This document shows, one piece after another, positions 48,126 to 57,350 of a DNA stretch of 64,000 nucleotides. Numbering within the stretch: the first letter of the stretch is position 1; every line of letters begins with the position of its first letter. The notes below the pieces were generated by a model, which saw only the letters and a program-made list of their open reading frames with translations, did not search any database and was not told where the DNA came from. The stretch lies in NCBI GenBank assembly GCA_963377175.1, contig CAUJNA010003292.1, forward strand, positions 1 through 64,000. Direction: 5' to 3'. Origin of the DNA: Effrenium voratum. Lineage: Eukaryota; Sar; Dinophyceae; Suessiales; Symbiodiniaceae. Both the position numbers and the translations under genes were made by a program.

Positions 48126-48599
48126 GCCAACCGTGTGCTGAAGACATTGGAGGACGCGAAGGCAGCCCAAGCAGTGGTCCTCCGGAATCGGCTGAAGCGG
48201 TGTGGCTGGGCATCGTCCCTGCAAGAGGCGTGCGAGCAGCCAAGCTCCGCAGACCCCGCCCGTGTCAAGGAGGCGGTTTGTGGCCTGCTGGCTGCCGGCA
48301 TTGAGCTGCCGTTCCGCATCAACATCTACTTGTTTCAGCTGCATGCCAACAAAGCTTTCAGGGACATTGCCGATGCCAAGGGCAACGCCGAGGTAGCAGC
48401 CGCGATTGACAGGTATGCCGAGATGCTGTCGCCTCTCAGCAACGATCCCGCTACCCAGCTAGATGAGTTCGACCCTTTCCACCCAAAGGTGGCTTGCTTG
48501 GTGGCGCAGCTTCTGGATGAGATGTCGCAGGTGTCCACCGAGAAGCAGACGGATGAGTGTCTCGCGCAGGCGAAGGCAAGGAGGGTTTTGGGCCAGCAG
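48126..48599 (+). CDS. Multi-exon gene of unknown function, next exon
   Basis: Bounded by GACAG acceptor and GTAATG donor, 158 codons, phase 0 at both ends. Helical: ANRVLKTLEDAKAAQAVVLRN, FRINIYLFQLHANKAFRDIADAKGN, VACLVAQLLDEMSQVSTEKQTDE. The intervening introns are 123 bases (48003-48125) and 61 bases (48600-48660), which is very short but consistent. Continues into the exon at 48661. Confidence 0.5.
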
Positions 48600-48660
48600 G
48601 TAATGATTCAGGCACCTTTCGCCTTTCCATGCCCACACTGGTCACCCGTGTCTTTGGCAG

Positions 48661-49611
48661 GCGTTGGGGGACAGCATGCTCAACTTCTTCTTGAACGACG
48701 GCTTTGTGCAGCTGGTTCAAGAAGTCCAAGGCAAAGGGGGCGCAAGTCAGGAGACCTTGGCCGCGCTTCTCACAGCCTTGCGTGACATGTTCGCTTCCTG
48801 CCAGAGGTGTGAGGGTGACTGGTCCAGCTTGCCAGATCCCGTTGTCAAGGTGAGTGAGCGCTGCATGAAGGCAACAAGCTGTTGGCTCACATTGCTGGTG
48901 CCAATTCCAGAGGCTTGTGGACTCAGCGTTGAAGCTGTGCTGCCTTTCTCTTCGTACAAGGGCAGCGAGATCTTGGAGGGCCTTGTGCACGAATGCTTGG
49001 TGTCAAAGCCGTTTTGGCAGGAGGCTTTAGACCAGGCAAACAAGTTCGCTGGCACGACCAAGGAGTTCTTTCCCAAGTTGAAGAGTTCCCACGACTTGAT
49101 TGCGCAGCTGGAGCACAGCCCTGTTGACCAGGATATCGGCTTCCACATCAAGGTCTTGGTGGAAATTCTGCGGCTGCTCCCGCAGCTGCAAACCAAGCTC
49201 AGGCCCTCAGCGACTGATGGCTTGGAGGACTCGTTGAAGAAGCGCATCCCCCCAGCCATCAAAGTCATTGTCAATTCCCAATCTCTCGAGAACCTTCCAG
49301 TTGACTTGCTCTTGCCCTTTCTGCAGTTGCTCGAGCCCATGGTCGGGTCAGACGTCCAGTTGGCAGATCTCCAGGAGCGGCTGCAAGCTTGGCACTCGAC
49401 AAAGGCTGGCGAGGTTGCAAAGCTGGAGGCGGTTGCCTTCTTGAAAGGTCTTCAAGGCGACGCCCCGCTGGACTGGGGGCAGTTGAAGCAGCACTTGGGC
49501 CAACTCGGCGCTGACGATCTTGACGCTGAGCTCCAGACGGAGGTGGATAATTCTGTTGGTGTGGTCTTCTGCCACTTTGAGGACGAGGCCGGGTCCGACT
49601 TACTTAGGGCG
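48661..49611 (+). CDS. Multi-exon gene of unknown function, helical-repeat exon(s)
   Basis: Starts after GGCAG with ALGDSMLNFFLNDGFVQLVQ. A 63-base segment (48850-48912) begins GTGAGT and ends AG, is in frame with no stop, and may be a retained or optional intron. Beyond it: FPKLKSSHDLIAQLEHSPVD, FHIKVLVEILRLLPQLQTKL, LPVDLLLPFLQLLEPMVG, an alpha-helical repeat pattern. A donor GTGAGG at 49612 allows phase 0 joining to 49823; otherwise the frame stops at 49638. No known family. Confidence 0.45.
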
Positions 49612-49822
49612 GTGAGGATGTTGAACCTTGACGTTTGACACTTGTCGTTAGACATTCCAGACTTGACCTTGCACTTGACTGTAGAGGTAGACTTGCGGGA
49701 TGCGACGTTCTCTTGATTTGCAGAGTCGAACGCCCAGAGCAAGTCACTGTTCTTTTTTAAGCTGTAGCTACTGTCTTGTCACTGTCCTAGCTGCGCTCTC
49801 GCTTGAATGTGCAACGCTCTAG

Positions 49823-50461
49823 GTGAAGAAGTCTACTTTGTCCCCTGCCGACTTCCAGGCCGTGCTCGTGCCCGGCCTCACGGGCTTGATTGAGATGACC
49901 GAGCACGCGGCCGCAGGCTTCATGCGTGCCGCGCTGGAGCTGGCAGAGTCTGCCACCCAATACGCAGCCCTTTGCGACAGGTACGGCAAGCTTGCCTCCA
50001 CCAGCGCGGACCGCATGCAAAAGGACCCTGGCAACGCACAGTTGAAAGCTTGTGCGAACATGCTCCAGCGTGTTCACAAGCGCCGCCGTCAGCTTCTCAC
50101 GGAGCACTTGCCTGCAGCAGAGGAGTTGAGCAGCCTGCCAGAAAATGACCCGCGCAGATCAGCCATTCCCAAGCACTATGAGAACCTTGACGCCGAGATC
50201 TTGATGTCAGCGGTCAAGACCAAGTGCGAGGCAATGCGCAAGAACTTGCTTGGCCTCCAGGATGATCTGCAGCAGGTTTGGGCTGGATATGAGATGGGCG
50301 GCGCGCAGGATTGGAAGGCAAGCATTCCTGAAGACAAGGCTCTTGACGTTGACTGGGTGCTCAAGCAGGCTTCCGCAACGCTGCAGAAAGTCGACGGCCA
50401 GCGTCTTGGGGAGCTGCTACAGGTCAGCTTGCCCGAGGACTTGGGCGCGAAATTGTCTTGA
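49823..50461 (+). CDS. Multi-exon gene of unknown function, coiled-coil exon
   Basis: Opens after a CTCTAG acceptor: VKKSTLSPADFQAVLVPGL, then long helices (FMRAALELAESATQYAALCDRY; ILMSAVKTKCEAMRKNLLGLQDDL). Ends at TGA 50459-50461 or splices earlier at CAG|GTCAGC (near 50420). The next exon-like stretch begins after CTTCAG at 50705 (ESAAADFIKTFAPLTEVLGG). Probably a large cytoplasmic or nuclear helical protein; nothing indicates its function. Confidence 0.45.
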   Translation: MKKSTLSPADFQAVLVPGLTGLIEMTEHAAAGFMRAALELAESATQYAALCDRYGKLASTSADRMQKDPGNAQLKACANMLQRVHKRRRQLLTEHLPAAEELSSLPENDPRRSAIPKHYENLDAEILMSAVKTKCEAMRKNLLGLQDDLQQVWAGYEMGGAQDWKASIPEDKALDVDWVLKQASATLQKVDGQRLGELLQVSLPEDLGAKLS

Positions 50462-50704
50462 GTCGTTCCTTTCTAGGACCCCTTTTCTGGCTGCCAGCGA
50501 TTGAGATGTGACCGGCGTCATCCTTTCATTCCTTGTATTGTTAGGGCTGTTAGGGTTGTTGCTTCCGGGTTTTAAAAACAACCAGTCAAGACTCAGGCTG
50601 ACTCAGGGTCATGACTTCGCAAGCAGCCAGGGTACCGGGTAGCTAGCCGCTAGCCGCTAGAACCATTCAAATGCAAGTAGCTGCAAGAAGAGTGAAACCT
50701 TCAG

Positions 50705-50822
50705 GAGGAGAGCGCAGCCGCTGACTTCATCAAGACTTTCGCCCCCTTGACGGAGGTCCTTGGCGGGGCGCCTCCTGAGTGGGATCGGCTTCGTGAGGTT
50801 TTGGGTCAGCTGCAGGAAACAA
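50705..50822 (+). CDS. Multi-exon gene of unknown function, last recognisable exon
   Basis: After a CTTCAG acceptor: EESAAADFIKTFAPLTEVLG, then PPEWDRLREVLGQLQE, matching the helical style of the previous exons. The donor is not clear. The frame runs into sequence with no coding look. Confidence 0.35.
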
Positions 50823-51394
50823 CCAGCACATCTTTTGTTCTCTTTTGCGAGGGGTGTTTGTACCACGCCCTTTCGTGCCGCACAAAATCCCGTGCAGTGT
50901 CAACAGTGCGGGCGCAGAACTTGTTGTTGGCGTGTGGCAAAGTCAAGAGGGAGCGTGTCCAGCCTGGGCTCCTGTCTAAGGCTGAGCAGCTTCTGTAGCG
51001 TTGCCCCATTTTCCTCGCATTGCTTTGGGCTTTGCAATCTTGCAACGGGCACGCAGCTGGTTTTTAGCAATTTGGGCACAGCCCACAGACTTTACAGATT
51101 GGATCCCGAGGCGAAAATAACAGAGCTAGAGTCTGACTCAGCCAGAGCGCGTGTCTTTCAGAGCAGGTTTGTTTGTTTCAGATTCGATTATGCCATGCTG
51201 GCGTTCATTTGTCAGCATGTGACGTAGCGCAGTCATTTTCACAGTGATGAAAGCTTCGCATGATGCACAGTGCCAGTGGAATCAGTGGAATGCGTGCTTT
51301 GTTTGTGTGGCTTGACACAATACCACTGGCCGTCTTGCTGCATTCTAGGTTGTAGGTAGGGAGAAGGTGTTCACTCGTGCTTGGGAATGGACTG
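50823..51394. other. No supported gene
   Basis: Intergenic or intronic host DNA. ORFs present are short, lie on both strands, and lack motifs. Confidence 0.4.
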
Positions 51395-51620
51395 AATTGT
51401 TTTTGAGTTTTTACTTGTGATGTGAGTTGTTGCTTGAGTTGTTTTTGAGTTTTTTTTTGAGTTTTTTTTGAGTTTCTTTTGAGTTTTCCCAGATTCAGAC
51501 TATTTCAGATTGAGTTTTTTTTGAGTTTTTTTTGAGTTGTTCTTGAGTCTTCCCAGATTCAGATTATTTCAGATTGAGTTTTTTGGATTGTGTTTTTTTT
51601 GAGTTTTTTTTTGTGTTTTT
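51395..51620. repeat. GAGTTTTTTTT tandem repeat with AGATTCAGA spacer units
   Basis: Same simple unit as at 43585-43735 and in the same orientation, here interspersed with two copies of a CCCAGATTCAGA(C/T)TATTTCAGATT block. Sits just upstream of the Gag-like ORF of the DIRS-like element. Confidence 0.7.
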
Positions 51621-51704
51621 GCAAATTCCTGGATTTGCGGCCTGTGTGGGCGAGATCAGGTCTTAATACTGGGGGGCCTCTGGATCAGGGCGAAGTTCCT
51701 GGCG

Positions 51705-52859
51705 GTGTCGGACCCCTACCTCGAGTGGTGGCTGGATAACGGAGAGGGCCAGAGGAACAAACGTGTTTTCAATGTCCATGTTTGTTCGTGCCCACTGGAT
51801 GAGTGTGAGGAGTCCAAGAACCATGAAAGCCAAAAGTTCCATACCGACAAACTGCGGGAAATCTCAATCGGAGACCTTCAGGCCAATAAGGTCGAGTGGA
51901 TGAAGCGTGGGCTATCAGCAACGTCCATTGACAAGTACCTGGCTACATTGGGCAATGTTCCTAACAGCCATCAACCCCGAGCTGGCCAAGTGGGACATGG
52001 CTCAGAACTGGATTGGGGGCAAGCGCCTCAAGCTGAACAGCAGCCGGGCCATCCTGAGGACGAGCAAGTGGAGCGACGATTGAAAGATTTGGAGGTGGAA
52101 TTGGAGAAGGATTTGAATGGGAAGATGGACCGAACAAGAAAAGGCAAAGGTGGGGATCCCAGACCAAAGCGAGAGATCCCGGCTCACAGGGATGGAGTGG
52201 ATGATGGGCCGCCTGCGGGCGAGGTTAGGTCACTGACCAAGTGGTTCGGCCAAAAGCCCAGGCCGCGAGAGGATGGAAGGTCCCGAAGCCGGGGCCGAGA
52301 TGGGGCTATCAAGGAGGCTCGTGAGAAGAAGGGCCGTCGAAAAAGGAGGAGGAGATCTTCATCCTCTGCCTCAGGAGCTGCGAGCAGGGGGCACGCAAGA
52401 GACAGAGGGCCCTTTGGAGTTGGGCGTGAGGTTGCCTATGGCGATATCCCTTCTGACGGCGATGGTGGGTCGGATGCCTCTCGGGATTTTCGCGCAGGGT
52501 CTTCCTCTCAGAGCGGTCGGAGTCGTCAGCTGCAGCTTCAGGAGTATGCCTTGAGAAAGCCGGGAAGATTGGCTTCAAGGTTGCTGATCAAGATGCAGGA
52601 CTTGATTTCGAGAGAGGGAGGCCCGCCCGCCACCGATCTCCGCTCAAACGCAACCCCGGCCTGCGGCGTGAACTACTTCCACACCATTCTGGTCCCAACC
52701 TACCGCGACAAGATGCATCTACGACTCTCTCGCGAGCTCCGGACTTTGCTGATGGCACTGGATGCGGTGGCGAAGGGGAGCTCATCCCGGGCGAGGGCCC
52801 AGGTCTGGTGGACAAGGACGAACTTTGGATGGCTTCAAGAGAGATGGGCGGCGAGATGA
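51705..52859 (+). CDS. Gag-like protein of the DIRS-like element, 384 aa
   Basis: The N-terminal ~80 residues look folded, with VHVCSCPLDECEESKNHES (Cys/His) and DLQANKVEWMKRGLS. The central region is charged and coiled (RRLKDLEVELEKDLNG), followed by an Arg/Ser-rich stretch (SRSRGRDG, KKGRRKRRRRSSSSAS) that would bind nucleic acid. The C-terminal part (LLIKMQDLISREGG, FHTILVPTYRDKMHLRLSREL) is conserved-looking. The last ~25 residues compete with a second frame that runs to 53106, so the Gag-Pol junction involves a frameshift or decay. Role inferred from position before RT. Confidence 0.5.
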   Translation: MSDPYLEWWLDNGEGQRNKRVFNVHVCSCPLDECEESKNHESQKFHTDKLREISIGDLQANKVEWMKRGLSATSIDKYLATLGNVPNSHQPRAGQVGHGSELDWGQAPQAEQQPGHPEDEQVERRLKDLEVELEKDLNGKMDRTRKGKGGDPRPKREIPAHRDGVDDGPPAGEVRSLTKWFGQKPRPREDGRSRSRGRDGAIKEAREKKGRRKRRRRSSSSASGAASRGHARDRGPFGVGREVAYGDIPSDGDGGSDASRDFRAGSSSQSGRSRQLQLQEYALRKPGRLASRLLIKMQDLISREGGPPATDLRSNATPACGVNYFHTILVPTYRDKMHLRLSRELRTLLMALDAVAKGSSSRARAQVWWTRTNFGWLQERWAAR

Positions 52860-53077
52860 AGCTGAAGCAGTATCAGGCAAATTGGGGCCAGCAGCTGGGC
52901 GGAAAAGACTTCGGGAAGAAACGGGACGAAGGCAAGGGATCCAAGGCAAAAGTCGAGCAGAAAGGGAAGAAGGGGTCAAAGCATGGGAAAAAGGAGGATG
53001 CGCCTCCTCTCGGCTAGAGCTGGGGGAGGACAGTCCGCCCGCGGGCGAGAAGCCAGACAAGCAGCCGTTGCCAGAGA

Positions 53078-54292
53078 GTGACCTCGATTTTGGGTGGCTC
53101 CGATGATGATGGTTGCCCGCAAGATGAGTTGTGGCAGCAGCTGGATTCGATGTGCGGCAAGGCGCTGCCACTTGGCGAGTGGCAAGAAATGGTGGCAAAA
53201 GTGTTGAGTTGCCAGTTGGAATACTCCCATTTAGGCAAGCGACTCTTATCACTAGTTCGCTGCCTGAAGTCCCCACTTCAAAACTTTGCGGAGAAGTATT
53301 GCAATCCCAACTCCCTGCCTCCGGGGCACTTGCCCCACCATGACAACAGGGGGGACATTCTCCCATTGCACCCTGCGTTGATTTCGCAAGACTTGGAGGG
53401 CATCGATGAATCCAACCTGGAATGGGTCCAGCTGATCTTCGTCATCCTCAACTTTCACTACTGCGCGGGATGGACCAAGCCAGTATGTGTCCCGTTCCAG
53501 CCGAATTTGAGCGCCAACCAAAAGTGGTCCATTGCCCATATTGCCAGACAGGTTTCAAGGACCATGGAGCCTTCATCCAGGACGCCAAGCGCGGAGGAAG
53601 CGCAGTCTCAGTTGGCTTCACGCTGTTTCGACTACTCGGCGCAGCCGATGGAGTTCATGAAGAACTTGGTGGCCGAAAAGGTAGTCATGGCCTGGCCCAA
53701 ATTGGTGGACTGTCTACCTCATTGGCTAAGAGAAGCCATCGAGAGCCCGGACGACTTTTGGGTCCCTTGGGATGCGATGCCGGACCACTCACGCAAATCC
53801 AAAGTGCGAGCTGATGATCATCAGTGGTGGCTCATTTGCCGAGCTGCCCATGAGAGAGGCCTCATGTCATATGTCGATGACGAGGAGCTCCCGAAAGACA
53901 GAGGAGGTCACTACATTTGTGGCGGAGCTGGCGGAGTCAAGAAGATCAAGAACATCAACGGCAAAGAAGTGGCAGCCCAAAGGTTCATTTCGATCTTCTG
54001 TCCTCAGAACGAGGCAATGCAACTGCTCCCAGGAGCCCAGGACACCCTTCCGTACATCGGCCAGCTCGCTGGAGTTCTGGCGGAAAAGGACGAGTACCTG
54101 GTCTTGGACTCGGAGGACCTGGAGTCGGCCTTCAACTTGTTTGAAATGCCGCGAGCTTGGTGGCCGATCTTCAACTACGGCAAAAAGGTGGCACTCACCG
54201 CGTTTGGAGGGAAGGACAAGCGGATGGTCCGTCCGGTCCTGAAGGTGGTGCCGATGGGTCCTCGGCCGTTACCCTGTTACAAGCGGCGGTGA
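53078..54292 (+). CDS. Reverse transcriptase of the DIRS-like element, first part
   Basis: 404 residues. A ~250-residue leader precedes the palm: DEYLVLDSEDLESAFNLFEMP carries motif A (Asp...Phe), followed by KDKRMVRPVLKVVPMG, the strand leading to motif B. After VPMG the frame goes wrong (PRPLPCYKRR) and stops; the true continuation (SSAVTLLQAAVRHLVF) is in the frame of the next entry. A 1-base or 4-base loss near 54255 explains this. Copies cDNA from element RNA; this copy cannot make a full enzyme. Confidence 0.65.
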   Translation: MTSILGGSDDDGCPQDELWQQLDSMCGKALPLGEWQEMVAKVLSCQLEYSHLGKRLLSLVRCLKSPLQNFAEKYCNPNSLPPGHLPHHDNRGDILPLHPALISQDLEGIDESNLEWVQLIFVILNFHYCAGWTKPVCVPFQPNLSANQKWSIAHIARQVSRTMEPSSRTPSAEEAQSQLASRCFDYSAQPMEFMKNLVAEKVVMAWPKLVDCLPHWLREAIESPDDFWVPWDAMPDHSRKSKVRADDHQWWLICRAAHERGLMSYVDDEELPKDRGGHYICGGAGGVKKIKNINGKEVAAQRFISIFCPQNEAMQLLPGAQDTLPYIGQLAGVLAEKDEYLVLDSEDLESAFNLFEMPRAWWPIFNYGKKVALTAFGGKDKRMVRPVLKVVPMGPRPLPCYKRR

Positions 54293-55098
54293 GGCACCTG
54301 GTGTTTGAGCGAGCTGCCATTGACCCCAGAGGAGATATTACACGGTTGAACCCCTTGCCGGCAAGCAAGCAATACTCGCTGATTTACTTGGACAATTTTG
54401 ATCAGATCACGAAGCTCACTGCTGCCGAGATGGAAGTGGCCCGAGGTGAGCCTTCTCCTGACCATGCCAAGTTTATCAAAGCCTGCGATGAGCTAGGCCT
54501 GCCGCGGAACCTTGGGAAGCAGGTGCTTGCATCATTCGTGGGGTGCCTACAAGGTGGTGAGTTGCTTGGACACGAAGGGATTCTCCGAATGCCTCGCAAC
54601 AAGACGAGGGAATTCATATCCCTTTCCTTGGCTCTCTTGAGTCAGAAGGGCTGGTTGGAGTTTCCATTGCGGCATTGGGCTGGCAAAGGCGGATTTCTTT
54701 CAACGTTTTGCAGGCCCCTGTACTCCATCATGCAAGAAGTATTTCATTCGATCGAGGCAGCAAAGGGCAAACAAGGGGGAATCCGTCCTTCTGAAGTGGT
54801 GATGGATGAGGTCTTCTCCTTGATGTCGCTTTCGATTTGCGCTGAACTCAACCTGCGCGCGCCAATTTCAAGCGAGATATCCTGCACGGACGCCTCGCCC
54901 ACCGGCGGGGGAAGTGCAATTGCTTCAAAGTTCAAGGAGAAGTCTTTGCTGATGAACGCCCCTGTGTCACCCGCCGCAACCGTCTGCTCACAGTGTAGCG
55001 GGGGCTGGCCTGCGGACTTGGGCGCCAGGCGCTACGAGTGCCCTCGGCATTTGCGGAACTCTTTGTTGCACGCTGGTGTGTGCTCGCGCTCATCATGA
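54157..55098 (+). pseudogene. RT second part and RNase H first part of the DIRS-like element
   Basis: Coding from about 54260: SSAVTLLQAAVRHLVFE (motif B region), then YSLIYLDNFDQI, motif C with YLDN instead of YxDD. The thumb/connection (KFIKACDELGLPRNLGK, FISLSLALLSQKGWLEFPLR) leads to ISCTDASPTGGGSAIASKF, the first strand and catalytic Asp of an RNase H domain. A Cys-rich segment (VCSQCSGGWPADLGARRYEC) begins the insertion, and its frame changes near 55045. Upstream of 54260 the frame is a shadow. YLDN in place of YLDD may be usual for this lineage or a defect. Confidence 0.6.
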
Positions 55099-56113
55099 CC
55101 AAACTTGCCCTCGCGAAGGTTGGTACTCTCCTTCCTTTGGTGAACGCCTTTCCGGACCAAACTACCGACTTACCAAAGCAGTGGGGCTGGCAGGTGTTTT
55201 GACCCAGAGGCCTTTGGATGGCGCGGTGGACGGCTGGGACTTTTTCACAACCGGTGGAAAGGAAACTTTGTCTCGTTTACAGGATGACCCATCCCTGGCC
55301 GGCGAGCATTGGACACTGCCCTACGGCAGTTTTTCAACAGGCGTGCCCAATCCTTTGCGGAGCATTCATTGCCCATCGGGAGTTCCTGGGCTCCGAAGAC
55401 AGGACCAAATTCTGATTCGGAAAAGTAATGCCTATGCCCGCAGGGCTTTTGTCAGCATGAAGGAAAGCCAGAAGAGGCACATCGTCTTTTCGTTGGCACA
55501 CCCTTGCGACAGCTACGTGTGGCACTTGGAGGAATGCTTGTCGTTGGACAAGGATGTGTGGCTTTGGGCCTGCTTCTGCCTGTGCTGCTTTGGCGGGTCC
55601 AGCGCGCAGTGGCTTTGGTGGCCAACCAACTCTCCCCATGTTTTCAAAGCGCTTCACAAGCCAGTTTGCGCAGGGCATCATGGTCTCCTCCTTCCTGCAG
55701 AGTGGCACGACACTGGTGGCAACGACTCGGCCTTTGACTACCCGTGGGCACTTTGCGTTGCGTATGCCAATGGGCTGAAGCACCCTTTTCCAGAGGAAAT
55801 TGCGCCGCCCTCTTTAAAGGGTTTGCTGACTTCCCAGCTTCAAGGTGCAACTCGTGGATTCCAATCTCCGGCTGCAGTGAAGCTCGCAGTGGACATCATT
55901 GATGAGCTGGTTCGCACAATGGATGCTGACAGTGAGATGGACCACTTGAAGCATCTACTTCGATCAGTCCATCACCTATCGCACTTGTCTAAGCTACAGG
56001 TGGGTCCAACCACAGCACATCAACATTTTGGAGGTGTCCGCCTTCCTGGTGGAGCTTCGCCGACGTGCCCGGCAGCACTCGCAGCTGGGCAAGCGTTTCT
56101 TCAACGTGATTGA
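55076..56113 (+). pseudogene. C5-methyltransferase-like insertion in the RNase H region of the DIRS-like element
   Basis: After CARAHHDQTCPR (end of a Cys-rich zinc segment, upstream part in the previous frame): FGERLSGPNYRLTKAVGLAG, a motif I-like SAM loop; DGWDFFTTGGKETL; then EHWTLPYGSFSTG where family members have a Pro-Cys motif IV; SLAHPCDSYVWHLEE at the motif VI place; CCFGGSSAQWLWWPTNS and KPVCAGHHG, like the Cys-Phe-Gly-Gly recognition motif. The motif IV Cys is replaced (PYG), so catalysis is unlikely. The frame is lost near 55998. Family assignment rests on motif order and is moderately sure. Confidence 0.5.
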
Positions 56114-56291
56114 CTCGCTCGTCACCTTTTTCGCAGTTTCAAAGGGAAGATCTTCGTCGAAGCGATTGAATCGCCAGTGCAGGAGGGTAATGGCAGTGGA
56201 CTTGGCTGCGGGGTTGTATCCCATACAGCTTTGGACGATTAGCAAGTGGAATTTCAGTGACCATGCCTCGCGCCGCTTTGAGGCCAAGTGA
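56028..56291 (+). pseudogene. RNase H second part of the DIRS-like element
   Basis: Frame open from about 55998: WVQPQHINILEVSAFL gives the catalytic Glu (INxLE), FNVIDSLVTFFAVSKGRSSS the third acidic residue, and LWTISKWNFSDHASRRF the last Asp, as in the RNase H of DIRS/Gypsy-type elements. With the DASPTGGG segment at about 54895 this completes the domain, separated by ~1.1 kb of methyltransferase-like sequence. Confidence 0.6.
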
Positions 56292-57168
56292 GCACCTTCG
56301 CTTCCTGGGTATCACTGCCAGAACCTCCCGCACCTACAAACAAGCTCTCCGAAGATTCTTCCAGTACACACGTTTATTTCACAACGTTTTGCCGAATTCA
56401 TTTGTTGCCTTAGACGAGATGTTGAGCGAGTACATTAACCATGTGTACCAAGAAGGTGATCACCTTAGCCAAGCAGGTTGGGTTTTGAGTGCAATGAAGC
56501 GTTTTTACCCCCGAGCACGACGCCAACTACCTACTGCTCAGCAATTTTACAACAACTGGAAACGACAGCATGTGCCCTCCCGAGCAGTTCCACTCACATG
56601 GTTGGTTGTCAGAGCGATGGCTGCAGCAGCCACCAGAGTTGGCCGCATGGACATGGCCCTTTGCCTTTTTCTTGGCTTCGTGTTTTTTCTATGAACTGGA
56701 GAGATCTTGGCTCTGCGTGCGCATCATGTTTCCATTTTTCCTGAGAAAGGCACCATTTTTATTGCCCTACCTGACACCAAAACAAGCCGTGGTCTTATGG
56801 AAAGCGTTTCACTCTCTGACCAGCGATTTTGCCACATTATTCACAAGCTTTGGCTCTCGAGCCGCCCAAGCGGCTTGCTTGTTGCGGGGTCGGCGGCCAA
56901 TTTTCGCCGCCTACTCAGATGTCTTCTGTGCACGGTTGATTGTGGCGACCTCAATTTTTCCGCCTATTCGCTGCGAAGGGGCGGTGCGACCCATTTTTAC
57001 CAAATGACGAACAACTTAAATGCCGCCGTCCTGCGTGGCCGATGGCGTGACATGGCGACAGCAAGGCTGTACATTGACGATGCCAGAGCCAGTCTAATCC
57101 AACTTTGTTTTTCTGAGGATCGATTGCGCCTACTGAACTCTTTTACTGGTTTTTGGGGAACCTTTTAA
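56257..57168 (+). pseudogene. Tyrosine recombinase of the DIRS-like element, catalytic Arg codon changed to TGA
   Basis: Inserts element DNA circles by site-specific recombination. The N-terminal core-binding domain (ARTSRTYKQALRRFFQY, FYPRARRQLPTAQQFYNNWKR) runs to TGA 56692-56694, and the same frame continues TGEILALRAHHVSIFP, so TGA sits exactly where the first catalytic Arg of the (L/F)LRTGE motif belongs. CGA to TGA explains it. Later: FSAYSLRRGGATHFY (second Arg; Tyr where His is common), LRGRWRDMATARLYID (Trp/His box and Tyr nucleophile). About 303 codons, normal length. Last gene of the element. Confidence 0.7.
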
Positions 57169-57350
57169 ATGGAAGTAGCTTCGCCAAGGGCGTCTTCGCT
57201 TGAGCTGGGAGTGGTCAGACAGGGAGTGGTCCGACAACTAAAGCGAATCCTGAGACTGGGAATGGTCAACACCTGAGGGTGTGGCTGCCCAAGCATGGAT
57301 CTTTACTTTACACCCTGCACGTCGGCGTGTGGCTGCACCTGAAGCATGGA
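57169..57350. other. Spacer between the recombinase gene and tandem array
   Basis: Contains short parts of the array unit (CACCTGAGGGTGTGGCTGCC, GCACGTCGGCG), so the array probably decays into this stretch. No gene. Confidence 0.4.

Larger units (their letters stand above)
51690..57168 (+). mobile_element. DIRS-like tyrosine-recombinase retroelement, decayed
   Basis: The order Gag-like, reverse transcriptase, RNase H (split by a C5-methyltransferase-like insertion) and tyrosine recombinase defines a DIRS-type retroelement, which integrates by recombination instead of a DDE integrase. Several frameshifts (near 54255, 55045 and 55998) and one nonsense change show that this copy is dead. The true ends are not determined; no clear inverted or split terminal repeats were found, but a tandem repeat array starts at 57351. 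Retroelements carrying DNA methyltransferases are described from dinoflagellates, so this fits a known theme. Confidence 0.75.
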
